Positions 50,031 to 59,808 of a DNA stretch of 64,000 nt are shown piece by piece. How positions within the stretch are numbered: the first letter of the stretch is position 1; the number at the start of each line of letters is the position of its first letter. A program made the translations under genes and the position numbers. The notes beneath the pieces are model-generated. The model was not told where the DNA came from and made no database searches. It saw only the letters and a program-made list of their open reading frames with translations. The stretch covers positions 62,001-126,000 of the forward strand of contig NZ_JACHZE010000005.1 in NCBI RefSeq assembly GCF_014193285.1, given 5' to 3'. Source of the DNA: Atlantibacter sp. RC6 (GTDB taxonomy: Bacteria > Pseudomonadota > Gammaproteobacteria > Enterobacterales > Enterobacteriaceae).

Positions 50031-51259
50031 AAACCAACTGGCGCGATGGCAATCAGATCGAATTACTGGAAAACGGCGATATGTTTTTCCCCGCCGTGTT
50101 TAGCGCCATTGAAGAGGCGCAGCATAAAGTTTATGTCGAAACCTTTATCTGGTTTGAGGATAACGTGGGCCGCCAACTGCACAAGGCGGTGCTGGCGGCG
50201 GCAAAGCGCGGCGTCAGCGTGGAAGTGCTGCTTGATGGTTACGGTTCGCCGGATCTCAGCGATGAGTTTGTTAATGAGCTGACCACCGCAGGGGTGATTT
50301 TCCGCTATTACGATCCGCGCCCGAAAATTTTCGGTATGCGTACCAACCTGTTCCGCCGGATGCACCGCAAGATCGTGCTGATCGACGATCGCATCGCTTT
50401 TGTCGGCGGGATCAATTACTCCGCCGAACATATGATCGATTACGGCCCGGAAGCCAAGCAGGACTATTCGGTGCGTATCGAGGGGCCGGTGGTGGAAGAT
50501 ATCCGCCAGTTTGTGCTGTCCAATCTGCCGGAAAACGAAGCCCCGCGCCGCTGGTGGCGTCGGCGCACCAAAGCCAGCGAGAACGCCACGCCAGGTGAAG
50601 CCCAGGTGCTGTTTATCTGGCGCGATAACGAAGAGCACCGCGATGATATCGAACGTCACTATCTGAAAATGCTGGCCAATGCGCGCCAGGAGGTGATTAT
50701 CGCCAACGCCTACTTTTTCCCCGGCTACCGGCTGCTGCATGCGATGCGCAATGCGGCGCGGCGCGGCGTTAAAGTGCGTTTGATTGTGCAGGGCGAGCCG
50801 GATATGCCTATTGTGCGCGTTGGCGCGCGGCTCCTGTACAACTATCTGCTGAAAGGCGGCGTGGAGGTGTATGAATACCTGACGCGCCCGCTGCACGGCA
50901 AAGTGGCGGTGATGGACGATCACTGGGCGACGGTGGGCTCCAGTAACCTCGACCCGCTCAGTCTGTCGCTGAATCTGGAAGCCAATGTGCTGATCCATGA
51001 CCGCAACTTCAACCAGAAACTGTATGAAAACCTCACCCGGCTGATCACCGAAGAGTGCCGCCAGGTGGATGAAACCATGGTGCCGAAACGCACCTGGTGG
51101 AACCTGACCAAAAGCGTACTGGCGTTCCACTTCCTGCGTCACTTCCCTGCGCTGGTGGGCTGGTTGCCCGCGCATACTCCAAGGCTTTCCCAGGTAAAGC
51201 CGCCCGTGCAGCCCGAAATTGAAACCCAGGATCGGGTTGAAACCACGGATAAGGCGTGA
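50027..51259 (+). CDS. clsB: Cardiolipin synthase ClsB (YbhO)
   Basis: 410 residues (E. coli 413). Phospholipase-D-superfamily enzyme making cardiolipin in the inner membrane. Two HKD motifs: HRKIVLID (His113, Lys115, Asp120) and HGKVAVMDD (about 288-296) followed by GSSNLDP. Start overlaps the ybhP stop (ATGA) and fits the family; an upstream frame start inside ybhP is rejected. Ends nine bases before ybhN. Confidence 0.96.
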   Translation: MKTNWRDGNQIELLENGDMFFPAVFSAIEEAQHKVYVETFIWFEDNVGRQLHKAVLAAAKRGVSVEVLLDGYGSPDLSDEFVNELTTAGVIFRYYDPRPKIFGMRTNLFRRMHRKIVLIDDRIAFVGGINYSAEHMIDYGPEAKQDYSVRIEGPVVEDIRQFVLSNLPENEAPRRWWRRRTKASENATPGEAQVLFIWRDNEEHRDDIERHYLKMLANARQEVIIANAYFFPGYRLLHAMRNAARRGVKVRLIVQGEPDMPIVRVGARLLYNYLLKGGVEVYEYLTRPLHGKVAVMDDHWATVGSSNLDPLSLSLNLEANVLIHDRNFNQKLYENLTRLITEECRQVDETMVPKRTWWNLTKSVLAFHFLRHFPALVGWLPAHTPRLSQVKPPVQPEIETQDRVETTDKA

Positions 51260-51268
51260 GGAAACGAC

Positions 51269-52234
51269 ATGGCGAAATCTCATCCGAAGTGGCGTAAAGC
51301 CAAAAAAATCCTCACCTGGGTCTTCTTTATTGCGGTGGCGGTACTGCTGGTCATTTACGCGCGGAATGTTGACTGGGAGGAAGTCTGGAAAGTTATCCGC
51401 AACTATAACCATACGGCGCTGCTCGCCGCGCTGGGGTTGGTGGTTGTCAGCTATCTGGTTTACGGCTGCTACGATCTGCTCGGGCGCTTCTACTGCGGCC
51501 ATAAGCTGGCGAAGCGCCAGGTGATGCTGGTGTCGTTTATCTGCTACGCCTTTAACCTGACGCTCAGTACCTGGGTGGGCGGCATCGGGATGCGTTACCG
51601 GCTCTACTCCCGGCTGGGGCTGCCCAGCGCCACCATCACGCGCATCTTTTCCCTGAGCATTACCACCAACTGGCTGGGCTATGTGCTGCTGGGCGGGGTG
51701 ATTTTCAGCATCGGCGTGGTGGAACTGCCGTCGCACTGGTATATCGAAGACGGCACCCTGCGCATTATTGGCGCGGTATTACTGGTGCTGAGCGCGGTGT
51801 ACCTGTGGGCCTGCGCTTTCGCTAAACGCCGTCATATCACCATTAAAGGCCAGAAACTGGTGCTGCCCGGCTGGCGTTTCGCGTTGATGCAAATGGGTGT
51901 CTCCAGCCTGAACTGGATGGCGATGGGCGCGATTATCTGGATCCTGCTCGGCCAGGACGTGAATTACTTCTTCGTGCTGGGCGTGCTGCTGGTAAGCAGT
52001 ATCGCCGGGGCAATCGTCCATATCCCGGCGGGAATTGGCGTGCTGGAAGCGGTATTTATCGCGCTGCTGGCGGGCGAACACACCAGCCAGGGGAAAATCA
52101 TCGCTGCCCTGCTGGCCTATCGCGTGCTCTATTTCTTTATCCCGCTGCTGCTGGCGCTAATTTGCTATGTGCTGCTGGAAAGCCGGGCCAAGAAATTACG
52201 TGCCAAAAATGAGCGGAAAATGGGGACCAGTTGA
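51269..52234 (+). CDS. ybhN: Integral membrane protein YbhN
   Basis: 321 residues (E. coli 318) with about seven or eight membrane segments, of the lysylphosphatidylglycerol synthase transmembrane-region (UPF0104) family, seen in IPAGIGVLEAVFIALL. No aminoacyl-transfer domain, so it may move or flip a lipid; inference from operon with clsB. Basic C-terminal tail. Confidence 0.93.
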   Translation: MAKSHPKWRKAKKILTWVFFIAVAVLLVIYARNVDWEEVWKVIRNYNHTALLAALGLVVVSYLVYGCYDLLGRFYCGHKLAKRQVMLVSFICYAFNLTLSTWVGGIGMRYRLYSRLGLPSATITRIFSLSITTNWLGYVLLGGVIFSIGVVELPSHWYIEDGTLRIIGAVLLVLSAVYLWACAFAKRRHITIKGQKLVLPGWRFALMQMGVSSLNWMAMGAIIWILLGQDVNYFFVLGVLLVSSIAGAIVHIPAGIGVLEAVFIALLAGEHTSQGKIIAALLAYRVLYFFIPLLLALICYVLLESRAKKLRAKNERKMGTS

Positions 52235-52250
52235 CACAATAAGCGAATAA

Positions 52251-52287
52251 AAAAAACCGCATCAGGCGAGCGCCGATGCGGTTTTTT
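52251..52287. terminator. Bidirectional terminator ybhN / ybhL
   Basis: AACCGCATC pairs with GATGCGGTT around a small inner stem, with A-tract before and six T after. In E. coli ybhM would lie near here; it is absent. Confidence 0.9.
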
Positions 52288-52293
52288 ATTGAG

Positions 52294-53004
52294 TTAACGG
52301 CGGTTGCCGAAGATACGCAACAGCATCAGGAACAGGTTAATAAAGTCCAGATACAGCGTCAGTGCGCCAAGGATCGAGTACTTACGCAGATTATCCCTGT
52401 TCGATACATCGATCTGCTGGCCAATGTTTTTCAGCTTCTGGGTGTCATACGCCGTCAGCCCGACAAACACGATCACACCGATGTACGTGACCACCCACAT
52501 CAGCGCTTCACTCTTCAGCCAGAAGTTAACCAGCGAGGCGATAATAATCCCGATTAGCGCCATAAACAGCATGTTGCCGAAGCCGCTGAGGTCGCGTTTG
52601 GTGGTGTAACCGTACAGGCTCATCACGCCGAACATCCCGCCTGCCACCACGAAAGTGCTGGCAATGGAGCTGGAGGTGTAAACCAGGAAAATACTCGCCA
52701 TGGTCAGGCCGGTGAGCGCCGAATAGAGCATAAATAGCGTGGTCGCCAGCGCGCCGCTCATTTTATGCACTAACCCCGACAGGATAAATACCAGCGCGAG
52801 CTGGGCGATGATCAAGCCAAAAAAGGTGATTTGGCTTTGAAACACAAACATCATCACCGCCGGGGTGTTGGCGGCGTACCAGGCGATAAACGCGGTGAGT
52901 AACAGACCGCAGGTCATCCAGCCATATACCTGCGCCATATAGGCTTGTAGACCGCTACGAGTCTGTTGAACGATGGTTTGTTCGGGACGTTCAAATCTAT
53001 CCAT
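52294..53004 (-). CDS. ybhL: BAX-inhibitor-1 family protein YbhL
   Basis: 236 residues (E. coli 234) with seven membrane segments of the BI-1/YccA family. The C-terminal segment with YDTQKLKNIG carries the conserved Asp of the family. Related proteins leak calcium or protons or bind FtsH; role of YbhL unknown. Single gene between convergent ybhN and downstream-facing moaE. Confidence 0.95.
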   Translation of the reverse strand: MDRFERPEQTIVQQTRSGLQAYMAQVYGWMTCGLLLTAFIAWYAANTPAVMMFVFQSQITFFGLIIAQLALVFILSGLVHKMSGALATTLFMLYSALTGLTMASIFLVYTSSSIASTFVVAGGMFGVMSLYGYTTKRDLSGFGNMLFMALIGIIIASLVNFWLKSEALMWVVTYIGVIVFVGLTAYDTQKLKNIGQQIDVSNRDNLRKYSILGALTLYLDFINLFLMLLRIFGNRR

Positions 53005-53072
53005 GATGCCTCCTTTACGCTAAGGACAAAAATTACCTTAGATAAAGGGTAACAGATCCTGGAAATAACGTC

Positions 53073-53525
53073 TTACCAGCGCTGCGCCGCCTGATGGTCG
53101 CTGTCGCGGGATTCCACCCAGCGGTCGCCTTCCGGCGTGGCTTCGCGCTTCCAGAACGGCGCGCGCGTTTTCAGATAATCCATAATAAATTGCGCCGCCT
53201 CAAAGGCCTGGCTGCGATGCGCGCCCGTGACGCCGACAAAAACAATTTCATCGCCGGGCCACAGTTCGCCGATGCGATGGACAACCGACACGCGCTGTAG
53301 CGGCCAGCGTTCACGGGCTTCTGCGACGATTTCCGCCAGCGCTTTTTCCGTCATGCCGGGGTAGTGCTCAAGGGTCAGCGCGCTCACGCTGTCACCCAGA
53401 TTGTGATTGCGCACTTTGCCGGTAAAAGTCACTACCGCGCCATCTTCATCGCAGGCCGCCAGCCACTGGTATTCTTCGCCGACGTTGAAACCCTCGTGAC
53501 CTACGCGAATTTTAGTTTCCTGCAT
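53073..53525 (-). CDS. moaE: Molybdopterin synthase large subunit MoaE
   Basis: 150 residues, as in E. coli. Forms a heterotetramer with MoaD and puts two sulfurs on cyclic pyranopterin monophosphate. Catalytic lysines in MDYLKTRAPFWKRE (about 115-128). Start at 53525, one base after the moaD stop; upstream in-frame starts lie inside moaD. Confidence 0.98.
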   Translation of the reverse strand: MQETKIRVGHEGFNVGEEYQWLAACDEDGAVVTFTGKVRNHNLGDSVSALTLEHYPGMTEKALAEIVAEARERWPLQRVSVVHRIGELWPGDEIVFVGVTGAHRSQAFEAAQFIMDYLKTRAPFWKREATPEGDRWVESRDSDHQAAQRW

Positions 53526-53526
53526 C

Positions 53527-53772
53527 TCAGCCTCCGGTGACCGGTGGGAAAAAGGCCACTTCATCGCCTTCGCTGAGCGGATGATCAAACGCCACCAGCG
53601 TCTGATTCACCGCCGCCAGCAGTTTGCCGGACTCGAGCGCCAACTCCCAGCGACCTCCCCGGCTTTCGAGATGCTGACGCAGGGATTCCACCGTCGGGAA
53701 GTCTGCTGCGATTTCCAGCCGGTCGCAACCCACCAGTTCACGCACCTGGGCGAAAAACAGAACGTTAATCAT
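53527..53772 (-). CDS. moaD: Molybdopterin synthase sulfur carrier MoaD
   Basis: 81 residues, as in E. coli. Ubiquitin-like sulfur carrier with C-terminal Gly-Gly (PPVTGG) that is adenylated by MoeB and thiocarboxylated. Start at 53772 after GGAGGAGTC; overlaps the moaC stop by four bases. Confidence 0.97.
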   Translation of the reverse strand: MINVLFFAQVRELVGCDRLEIAADFPTVESLRQHLESRGGRWELALESGKLLAAVNQTLVAFDHPLSEGDEVAFFPPVTGG

Positions 53773-54251
53773 GACTCCTCCACGCTGAAATCGCCGGATT
53801 TGCCGCCGCTTTTCGCCAGCAGCCGCACCGGGCCAATCACCATATCTTTTTGCACCGCTTTGCACATATCGTAAATGGTCAACGCCGCCACCGATGCCGC
53901 CGTCAGCGCCTCCATCTCTACCCCGGTTTTGCCGCTCAGACGGCACACCGCTTCAATGCGCACCCGGTTGTGTTCCGGTTCCGCGTCGAGTTGCACTTCC
54001 ACTTTGCTGAGCAGCAGCGGATGGCACAGCGGGATCAGCTCCCAGGTGCGTTTCGCGGCCTGAATGCCGGCGATACGCGCCGTAGCGAACACATCGCCTT
54101 TATGATGGCTGCCGTCGACGATCATAGCGAGGGTGTCGGCACGCATGGTGACAAAGGCTTCAGCGCGCGCTTCCCGCACGGTTTCCGCTTTGGCGCTGAC
54201 GTCCACCATATGGGCTTCGCCTGCGGCGTTAAGATGAGTGAGTTGCGACAT
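53769..54251 (-). CDS. moaC: Cyclic pyranopterin monophosphate synthase MoaC
   Basis: 160 residues (E. coli 161). Converts 3',8-cyclo-dihydro-GTP from MoaA to cPMP. Conserved [22 protein letters not shown] and [10 protein letters not shown] (active-site Asp and Lys). Start at 54251, matching the family N terminus, two bases after moaB. Confidence 0.98.
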   Translation of the reverse strand: MSQLTHLNAAGEAHMVDVSAKAETVREARAEAFVTMRADTLAMIVDGSHHKGDVFATARIAGIQAAKRTWELIPLCHPLLLSKVEVQLDAEPEHNRVRIEAVCRLSGKTGVEMEALTAASVAALTIYDMCKAVQKDMVIGPVRLLAKSGGKSGDFSVEES

Positions 54252-54253
54252 GA

Positions 54254-54766
54254 TTATTTCTTCAAATGGGGGTGGAAGTTGCACGGGCGGTTACGGGCAT
54301 CCAGTTGACCGGAGATGATATGCTCCCAGGCGGTCTGGCAGGCGCGCGTCGAGCCCGGCATCGCGAAAATCAAGGTGCGGTTGGCAATCCCCGCCACCGC
54401 GCGGGACTGCATCATGGCGGTGCCAATCTCTTCGAAGGAGAGCATACGGAACAGTTCGCCATAGCCTTCCACTTCGCGATCGAACAGCGGCAGCAGCGCT
54501 TCCGGCACCTGGTCGCCGTCGGTAAAACCGGTACCGCCGTTAATCAGCACCACCTGTACGTTGTCATCGGCAATCCAGGCGGAGACCTGGGCGCGAATGG
54601 CGTAGCGGTTCTCTCTGACAATCGCTTTAGCAACGATGTGATGCCCGGCGTCATGCGCCGCATCGCGTAAATAGTGGCCCGAGGTGTCGTCCTCTTCGCC
54701 GCGACGACTGGAAACGGTAAGAATAGCGATACGCGTCGCAATAAATTCTGCGCTCACCTGGCTCAT
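54254..54766 (-). CDS. moaB: Molybdenum cofactor protein MoaB
   Basis: 170 residues, as in E. coli. MogA/MoeA-type molybdopterin-binding fold with [17 protein letters not shown] near residue 78. Its own step is unclear since MogA does the adenylation in E. coli. Second gene of moaABCDE, 21 bases after moaA. Confidence 0.97.
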   Translation of the reverse strand: MSQVSAEFIATRIAILTVSSRRGEEDDTSGHYLRDAAHDAGHHIVAKAIVRENRYAIRAQVSAWIADDNVQVVLINGGTGFTDGDQVPEALLPLFDREVEGYGELFRMLSFEEIGTAMMQSRAVAGIANRTLIFAMPGSTRACQTAWEHIISGQLDARNRPCNFHPHLKK

Positions 54767-54787
54767 AGTGTTCTCCTGAGGACCGGC

Positions 54788-55777
54788 TTAACCGCCGATG
54801 TATGACAGATTCTGGGTGATCCCGGTATTTCCCTGATGCAGGAAATGCGTCTGTTTTTTATGATGCAGCGCCTCGGCGATACGCGCTTCCAGCGCCGCTT
54901 GCTGTGTATCTTCCGCCAGCAAATCGCGCAGATCCACGCCGCCTTCGCCAAACAGGCACAGGTGCAGTTTGCCCAGCGAAGAGACCCGCAGCCGGTTGCA
55001 ACTGGCGCAGAAATCTTTCTCATAGGGCATGATTAGGCCGATTTCGCCCGCATAATCCGGGTGGCAGAACACCTGGGCCGGGCCGTCGCTGCGCTGGCGG
55101 AGCTGGTGGATCCAGCCACGCTTTAACAGTTCATCACGCAGCGTCATGCCGGAGATATGGTGTTTTTTGAACAGATCGCTGCCTTCGCCGGTTTCCATCA
55201 GCTCAATAAAGCGTAACTGGATGGGACGCGGCTGGATCCAGTCCAGGAAGGTGTCGAGCTGATGATGATTGACGTCGCGCATCAGCACGGTATTCACTTT
55301 AACTTTACTGAAACCGGCGTCAAAGGCGGCGTCGATACCGTCCATTACCTGATGGAATTTGTCCTGGCCGGTAATCGCGTGAAACTGGCGGGCGTCGAGG
55401 CTGTCGACGCTGACGTTAATCGCCGTTAACCCGGCATCGCGCCAGGCAGCGACGTCGCGCGCCAGACGATAGCCGTTAGTGGTCACGGCAATCTGGCGAA
55501 TATTTTCGTTTTCGCGGATAGCGGCGATGATGTCAGTAAAGTCGCGACGCAACGACGGCTCGCCGCCGGTCAGGCGCACTTTTTCGGTGCCCATGTTGGC
55601 GAATGCGCGCGCCACCCGGCGAATTTCTTCGACGCTCAGAAAGCTTTTATTGGTGTGCCCGGCAGGCTTGTAGCCATCCGGCAGGCAGTAGGTGCAACGG
55701 AAGTTACACACATCGGTAATCGACAAACGTAAGTAAAAAAACTTACGCGCGAAGGCATCGGTAAGTTGAGAGACCAT
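54788..55777 (-). CDS. moaA: GTP 3',8-cyclase MoaA
   Basis: 329 residues, as in E. coli. Radical SAM enzyme for the first step of molybdenum cofactor synthesis. N-terminal cluster cysteines 24, 28, 31 (CNFRCTYC) and C-terminal cluster CASCNRLR plus a later Cys (LHLCLF). Start at 55777 after AAAGGTGT; an earlier in-frame start lies in the riboswitch. First gene of the moa operon. Confidence 0.98.
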   Translation of the reverse strand: MVSQLTDAFARKFFYLRLSITDVCNFRCTYCLPDGYKPAGHTNKSFLSVEEIRRVARAFANMGTEKVRLTGGEPSLRRDFTDIIAAIRENENIRQIAVTTNGYRLARDVAAWRDAGLTAINVSVDSLDARQFHAITGQDKFHQVMDGIDAAFDAGFSKVKVNTVLMRDVNHHQLDTFLDWIQPRPIQLRFIELMETGEGSDLFKKHHISGMTLRDELLKRGWIHQLRQRSDGPAQVFCHPDYAGEIGLIMPYEKDFCASCNRLRVSSLGKLHLCLFGEGGVDLRDLLAEDTQQAALEARIAEALHHKKQTHFLHQGNTGITQNLSYIGG

Positions 55778-55801
55778 GTACACCTTTCCAGATACGGGAG
55801 A

Positions 55802-55876
55802 TGCAGGCATTTCTTTCTGCACCCTGGTGACGTTCGTCACGGCCAAATTGCCATATCATCGACGTAGGCAAAGAGG
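55802..55876 (-). ncRNA. Probable Moco riboswitch in the moaA leader
   Basis: The moaA leader folds into nested stems: GTGAC-GAAC-GTCAC hairpin (55827-55840), TGCAG/CTGCA (55802-55821), GGC/GCC (55841-55852) and TGCC/GGCA (55850-55870). Position and pattern fit the molybdenum cofactor riboswitch of enterobacterial moaA leaders. Identified by position and stems only. Confidence 0.65.
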
Positions 55877-55954
55877 CTTGAGTGTATGCTTCATATGATG
55901 AAGCGGGTTACTGGCATAGTAGCGTGGATTAAACGCGCCTGCCATGTTCAATTT

Positions 55955-55978
55955 CGCTGTATAAAATTGTATATAACG
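55955..55978. promoter_or_regulatory. ModE operator before moaA
   Basis: CGCTGTATA-N6-TATATAACG: right half perfect, left half two changes from the ModE palindrome (CGTTATATA-N6-TATATAACG). In E. coli ModE-molybdate activates moaA. The site lies 178 bases before the moaA start codon. Confidence 0.8.
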
Positions 55979-56115
55979 ATGTTATTCTGCGATTTGGTTA
56001 CAGAATACGTAAAACTCGCGGTTTTGTTTTGACATGCATCATTTTAATCCGCAAGGTTCGTCTTTTTTATGGATTGAGCTAACGTATTGCTTATCAACAG
56101 AATGAAGGAACATCT

Positions 56116-57024
56116 ATGCGTAATCGCACCTTAGCGGATTTAGACCGGGTGGTGGCGCTCGGCGGCGGGCATGGTTTAGGACGCGTGATGTCCTCGCTCT
56201 CCTCCCTGGGCTCACGCCTGACCGGTATCGTGACCACGACCGATAACGGGGGATCGACGGGCCGTATTCGCCGCTCCGAAGGGGGGATCGCCTGGGGTGA
56301 TATGCGCAACTGTTTAAATCAGTTAATAACCGAACCCAGCGTCGCTTCTGCGATGTTTGAGTACCGTTTTGGCGGTAATGGCGAATTATCCGGCCATAAC
56401 CTCGGAAACCTGATGTTAAAGGCACTGGATCACTTAAGCGTCAGGCCCTTAGAGGCCATTAATTTAATAAGAAACCTGCTGAAAGTGGACGCGTTTTTAA
56501 TTCCGATGTCTGAGCAACCGGTAGATTTAATGGCGACAGACGCCGACGGGCACGATGTGTATGGCGAAGTGAATATCGATCAGTTGCGCGAGCCGCCCCA
56601 GCAGTTATCGCTCTACCCCACCGCGCCAGCGACCCGCGAGGCGCTACAGGCGATTGGCGAAGCGGATTTGATCCTGATGGGGCCGGGAAGTTTTTATACC
56701 AGTTTGATGCCGCTACTGCTGTTGCCGGATCTCGCCCAGGCCCTGAGACGTACCCCCGCGCCGGTAGTCTATATCGGCAATTTAGGCCGCGAGCTGAGCG
56801 TCCCTGCGGCGCAGCTGTCGATCCCGGAAAAACTGGCCATTATGGAGCGCTATGTGGGTAAACCGCTGGTGGATGCCGTGGTGGTTGGCCCGAAGGTCGA
56901 TGTTTCCGGGCTGGCAGACAAGGTGATTATTCAGGAGCCGCTGGAAGCAGAAGACATCCCTTACCGCCACGACAGACATTTGCTGCGGGCGGCACTGGAT
57001 AAAGTGGTTCAGAAGATGGGGTAA
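56116..57024 (+). CDS. ybhK: YvcK/CofD-like protein YbhK
   Basis: 302 residues, as in E. coli. CofD/YvcK fold with [15 protein letters not shown] (14-28) and [14 protein letters not shown]. Relatives bind UDP-GlcNAc and regulate carbon flow to the cell wall; the role of YbhK is not established. Divergent from moaA, convergent with uvrB, nine bases apart. Confidence 0.95.
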   Translation: MRNRTLADLDRVVALGGGHGLGRVMSSLSSLGSRLTGIVTTTDNGGSTGRIRRSEGGIAWGDMRNCLNQLITEPSVASAMFEYRFGGNGELSGHNLGNLMLKALDHLSVRPLEAINLIRNLLKVDAFLIPMSEQPVDLMATDADGHDVYGEVNIDQLREPPQQLSLYPTAPATREALQAIGEADLILMGPGSFYTSLMPLLLLPDLAQALRRTPAPVVYIGNLGRELSVPAAQLSIPEKLAIMERYVGKPLVDAVVVGPKVDVSGLADKVIIQEPLEAEDIPYRHDRHLLRAALDKVVQKMG

Positions 57025-57033
57025 ATCGGGCTG

Positions 57034-59055
57034 TCAGGAGGCGGCGATAAACAGTTCGCGCAGCTGGTGCAGCTGATCGCGGATGGCCGCCGCTTCTTCG
57101 AACTCCAGATTTTGCGCATGTTGCAGCATCTGCGCCTCCAGTTGATGGATTTTCTGCTGAAGCGCTTTTGGCGTCAGCGCCAGTTCTGCCGCTTCCACCT
57201 CGGCGGCGCTGCGCGTTTTACCACGCCCTTTGGTGCGGGTTTTGGCGATACCGCTGCCCAGCGACAGAATATCCACCACCTTCTTGTTCAGCCCCTGCGG
57301 CACAATGCCGTGCTCTTCGTTATAGCGTTGCTGCTTCTCGCGACGACGTTCAGTCTCGCCAATGGCTTTGGCCATGGACGGGGTGATTTTATCGCCGTAG
57401 AGGATCGCCATCCCGTTGACGTTACGCGCCGCGCGGCCAATGGTCTGGATAAGCGACCGCTCGGAACGCAGGAAGCCCTCTTTATCGGCATCCAGAATCG
57501 CCACCAGCGAGACTTCCGGCATATCCAGGCCTTCGCGCAGTAAGTTAATGCCCACCAGCACGTCAAACTCGCCCAGACGCAGGTCGCGGATAATTTCCAT
57601 ACGCTCCACGGTGTCGATATCCGAGTGCAGATAGCGCACCTTCTCGCCATGCTCTTCAAGATATTCGGTGAGATCTTCCGCCATGCGTTTGGTCAGGGTA
57701 GTCACCAGCACGCGCTCGTTGATGGCGGCGCGCTTGCGGATTTCTGACAGCAGATCGTCCACCTGAGTCGCCACCGGGCGCACTTCGATAACCGGATCGA
57801 GCAACCCGGTCGGGCGCACCACCTGGTCAATAATCTCGTTACCGGATTTCTCCAGTTCGTAGTTGCCCGGCGTGGCCGATACGTAAATGGTCTGCGGGGC
57901 CAACGCTTCGAACTCTTCAAATTTCATCGGGCGGTTGTCCAGCGCCGACGGCAGACGGAAGCCGTACTCCACCAGGGTTTCTTTACGCGCCCGGTCACCG
58001 CGGTACATCCCGCCGATTTGCGGGATAGTCACGTGGGATTCGTCGACCACCAGCAGCCCGTCGGCCGGCAGATAGTCAAACAGGGTCGGCGGCGCTTCGC
58101 CCGGCCCACGCCCGGACAGATAGCGCGAGTAGTTTTCAATGCCCGAGCAGTAGCCCAGCTCGTTCATCATCTCTAAATCGAACTGGGTGCGCTGGGTCAG
58201 GCGCTGTTCTTCCAGCAGCTTGTTATTCGCCAGCAGCACCTTACGGCGATCCGCCAGTTCCACTTTGATCTCTTCCATCGCCTGCACGATGCGCTCGCGC
58301 GGCGTGACATAGTGGGTTTTCGGATAGATAGTAAAGCGTGGGATCACCCCTTCCACCTGGCCGGTGAGCGGGTCAAACAGCGATAACCGCTCCACTTCCT
58401 CATCGAACAGCTCCACGCGCAGCGCCACGTCATCCGATTCCGCCGGGAAGATGTCGATCACTTCGCCGCGCACCCGGAAGGTGCCGCGCTGGAACGCCTG
58501 ATCGTTGCGGGTGTACTGCAACTCCGCCAGGCGGCGCAGAATGGCGCGTTGGTCGATGATCATGCCGTTAGTGAGGTGCAGCATCATCTTGAGATACAGG
58601 TCCGGGTCGCCCAGACCGTAGATGGCCGATACCGACGCCACCACCACCACGTCCCGGCGCTCCAACAGCGCTTTGGTGGCGGATAAACGCATCTGCTCAA
58701 TGTGTTCGTTCACCGAGGCGTCTTTCTCAATGAAAGTATCTGAGCTCGGCACGTAGGCTTCGGGCTGGTAATAATCGTAGTAAGAGACGAAATACTCCAC
58801 GGCGTTATCCGGGAAGAACTCTTTCATCTCGCCATACAGCTGCGCCGCCAGGGTTTTGTTAGGTGCCAGCACCATGGTTGGGCGCTGCAAATCGGCAATC
58901 ACGTTCGCCACGGTGAACGTTTTCCCCGAGCCGGTTACCCCAAGCAGTGTTTGATGGGCCAGGCCATCCTCAAGCCCCTCTTTCAGACGGCGGATCGCCT
59001 CTGGCTGGTCACCGGAGGGCGTAAAGGCGGAATTGAGTTTGAAGGGTTTGCTCAT
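57034..59055 (-). CDS. uvrB: Excinuclease ABC subunit UvrB
   Basis: 673 residues, as in E. coli. Damage-verifying helicase-like subunit of nucleotide excision repair. Walker A GVTGSGKT (39-46), beta-hairpin [15 protein letters not shown] (about 92-106), helicase motifs, and C-terminal UVR domain ([17 protein letters not shown]) for UvrC. Upstream LexA box and distal DnaA boxes match E. coli uvrB control. Confidence 0.98.
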   Translation of the reverse strand: MSKPFKLNSAFTPSGDQPEAIRRLKEGLEDGLAHQTLLGVTGSGKTFTVANVIADLQRPTMVLAPNKTLAAQLYGEMKEFFPDNAVEYFVSYYDYYQPEAYVPSSDTFIEKDASVNEHIEQMRLSATKALLERRDVVVVASVSAIYGLGDPDLYLKMMLHLTNGMIIDQRAILRRLAELQYTRNDQAFQRGTFRVRGEVIDIFPAESDDVALRVELFDEEVERLSLFDPLTGQVEGVIPRFTIYPKTHYVTPRERIVQAMEEIKVELADRRKVLLANNKLLEEQRLTQRTQFDLEMMNELGYCSGIENYSRYLSGRGPGEAPPTLFDYLPADGLLVVDESHVTIPQIGGMYRGDRARKETLVEYGFRLPSALDNRPMKFEEFEALAPQTIYVSATPGNYELEKSGNEIIDQVVRPTGLLDPVIEVRPVATQVDDLLSEIRKRAAINERVLVTTLTKRMAEDLTEYLEEHGEKVRYLHSDIDTVERMEIIRDLRLGEFDVLVGINLLREGLDMPEVSLVAILDADKEGFLRSERSLIQTIGRAARNVNGMAILYGDKITPSMAKAIGETERRREKQQRYNEEHGIVPQGLNKKVVDILSLGSGIAKTRTKGRGKTRSAAEVEAAELALTPKALQQKIHQLEAQMLQHAQNLEFEEAAAIRDQLHQLRELFIAAS

Positions 59056-59124
59056 GGGATACCTGACGCGTTGCGAGGGGAATGGATAATTTTACTCCCT
59101 CGCGGTCAATTTGCCAACGCAAAA

Positions 59125-59144
59125 GACTGGATAAAAAAACAGTA
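59125..59144 (-). promoter_or_regulatory. LexA box of uvrB
   Basis: Minus-strand TACTGTTTTTTTATCCAGTC, CTG-N10-CAG, nearly the E. coli uvrB box. About 70 bases before uvrB. Confidence 0.93.
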
Positions 59145-59439
59145 TCGAACAGACTTGAATTAAGACAAATATTTAGCCGTCGCCAGCCGCTGAAAAAGGG
59201 CAAACCACGCATTCCACTGGCTATATGGGGTTATCCCCAAACGAACCGGTTTTTTAACATTTGTCAAGCGAGGTAATGAAAGTTTTATGGCAGGTGATGA
59301 CACTTTTTTGACAACCATTGATTTTATCTAATCTATTGGAAAATAAGCTAAATTTTTAGCAGCCGCCTTTCGCGTCAATTCAGGCGCAACCCGCGTATTC
59401 TCTCGCTTCCCACCAGTTTTCTAACTCTAATGCACAAGG

Positions 59440-59462
59440 TTATCCACAGGAATAGTGGATAA
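59440..59462. promoter_or_regulatory. Inverted DnaA boxes in the distal uvrB region
   Basis: TTATCCACA (perfect DnaA box) and, inverted seven bases on, AGTGGATAA (one mismatch). About 390 bases before uvrB. E. coli uvrB has a distal promoter region (P3) at which DnaA binding was reported. Confidence 0.7.
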
Positions 59463-59808
59463 GTGGTTGCAGCCCTGAAGCCCCGCCGCCCAGGCGAAAC
59501 CCCGTTTTTTGCGCGCCGCCGGGGTAAAAAAATTTTTATTGCTAATTTTGGTGGTGTTTTGCCAAACCTGGCATGCAGGCCAAAGTCGTTGCGCAACCGC
59601 ACCGTTCGGCAGCGCCCCGCTGCACCAGCGGGTAATGTTAAAGCACTGTTAAAGTGCAGCACTAGCTTGCGCTATCGCCGGTAAAAGCGGGAATACGCTG
59701 AAAGTGTGAGTTTATTCTTAATTTTCTGTCTCCTGGCAAATCTCCAACCACACTGGCAGAGGAATTGCAGCATCACCCAACCCGCCGCGGTATAACCCAG
59801 GAGCGTTT

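Larger units (their letters stand above)
59056..59808. promoter_or_regulatory. uvrB control region and gap to the orphan ATPase gene
   Basis: 753 bases without a supported gene. It holds the uvrB LexA box (59125-59144), a DnaA box pair (59440-59462), a CCCGCTG/CAGCGGG hairpin (59617-59633) and a GCACT/AGTGC hairpin near 59644-59658. No clear promoter for the plus-strand ATPase gene beyond its ribosome site (AGGAG). Confidence 0.7.

Noticed and set aside
50063-51736. A 557-codon open frame antisense to clsB and ybhN
   Set aside because: It mirrors two conserved genes, has no ribosome site or recognisable domain, and long antisense frames are common in GC-rich coding DNA with this codon use.
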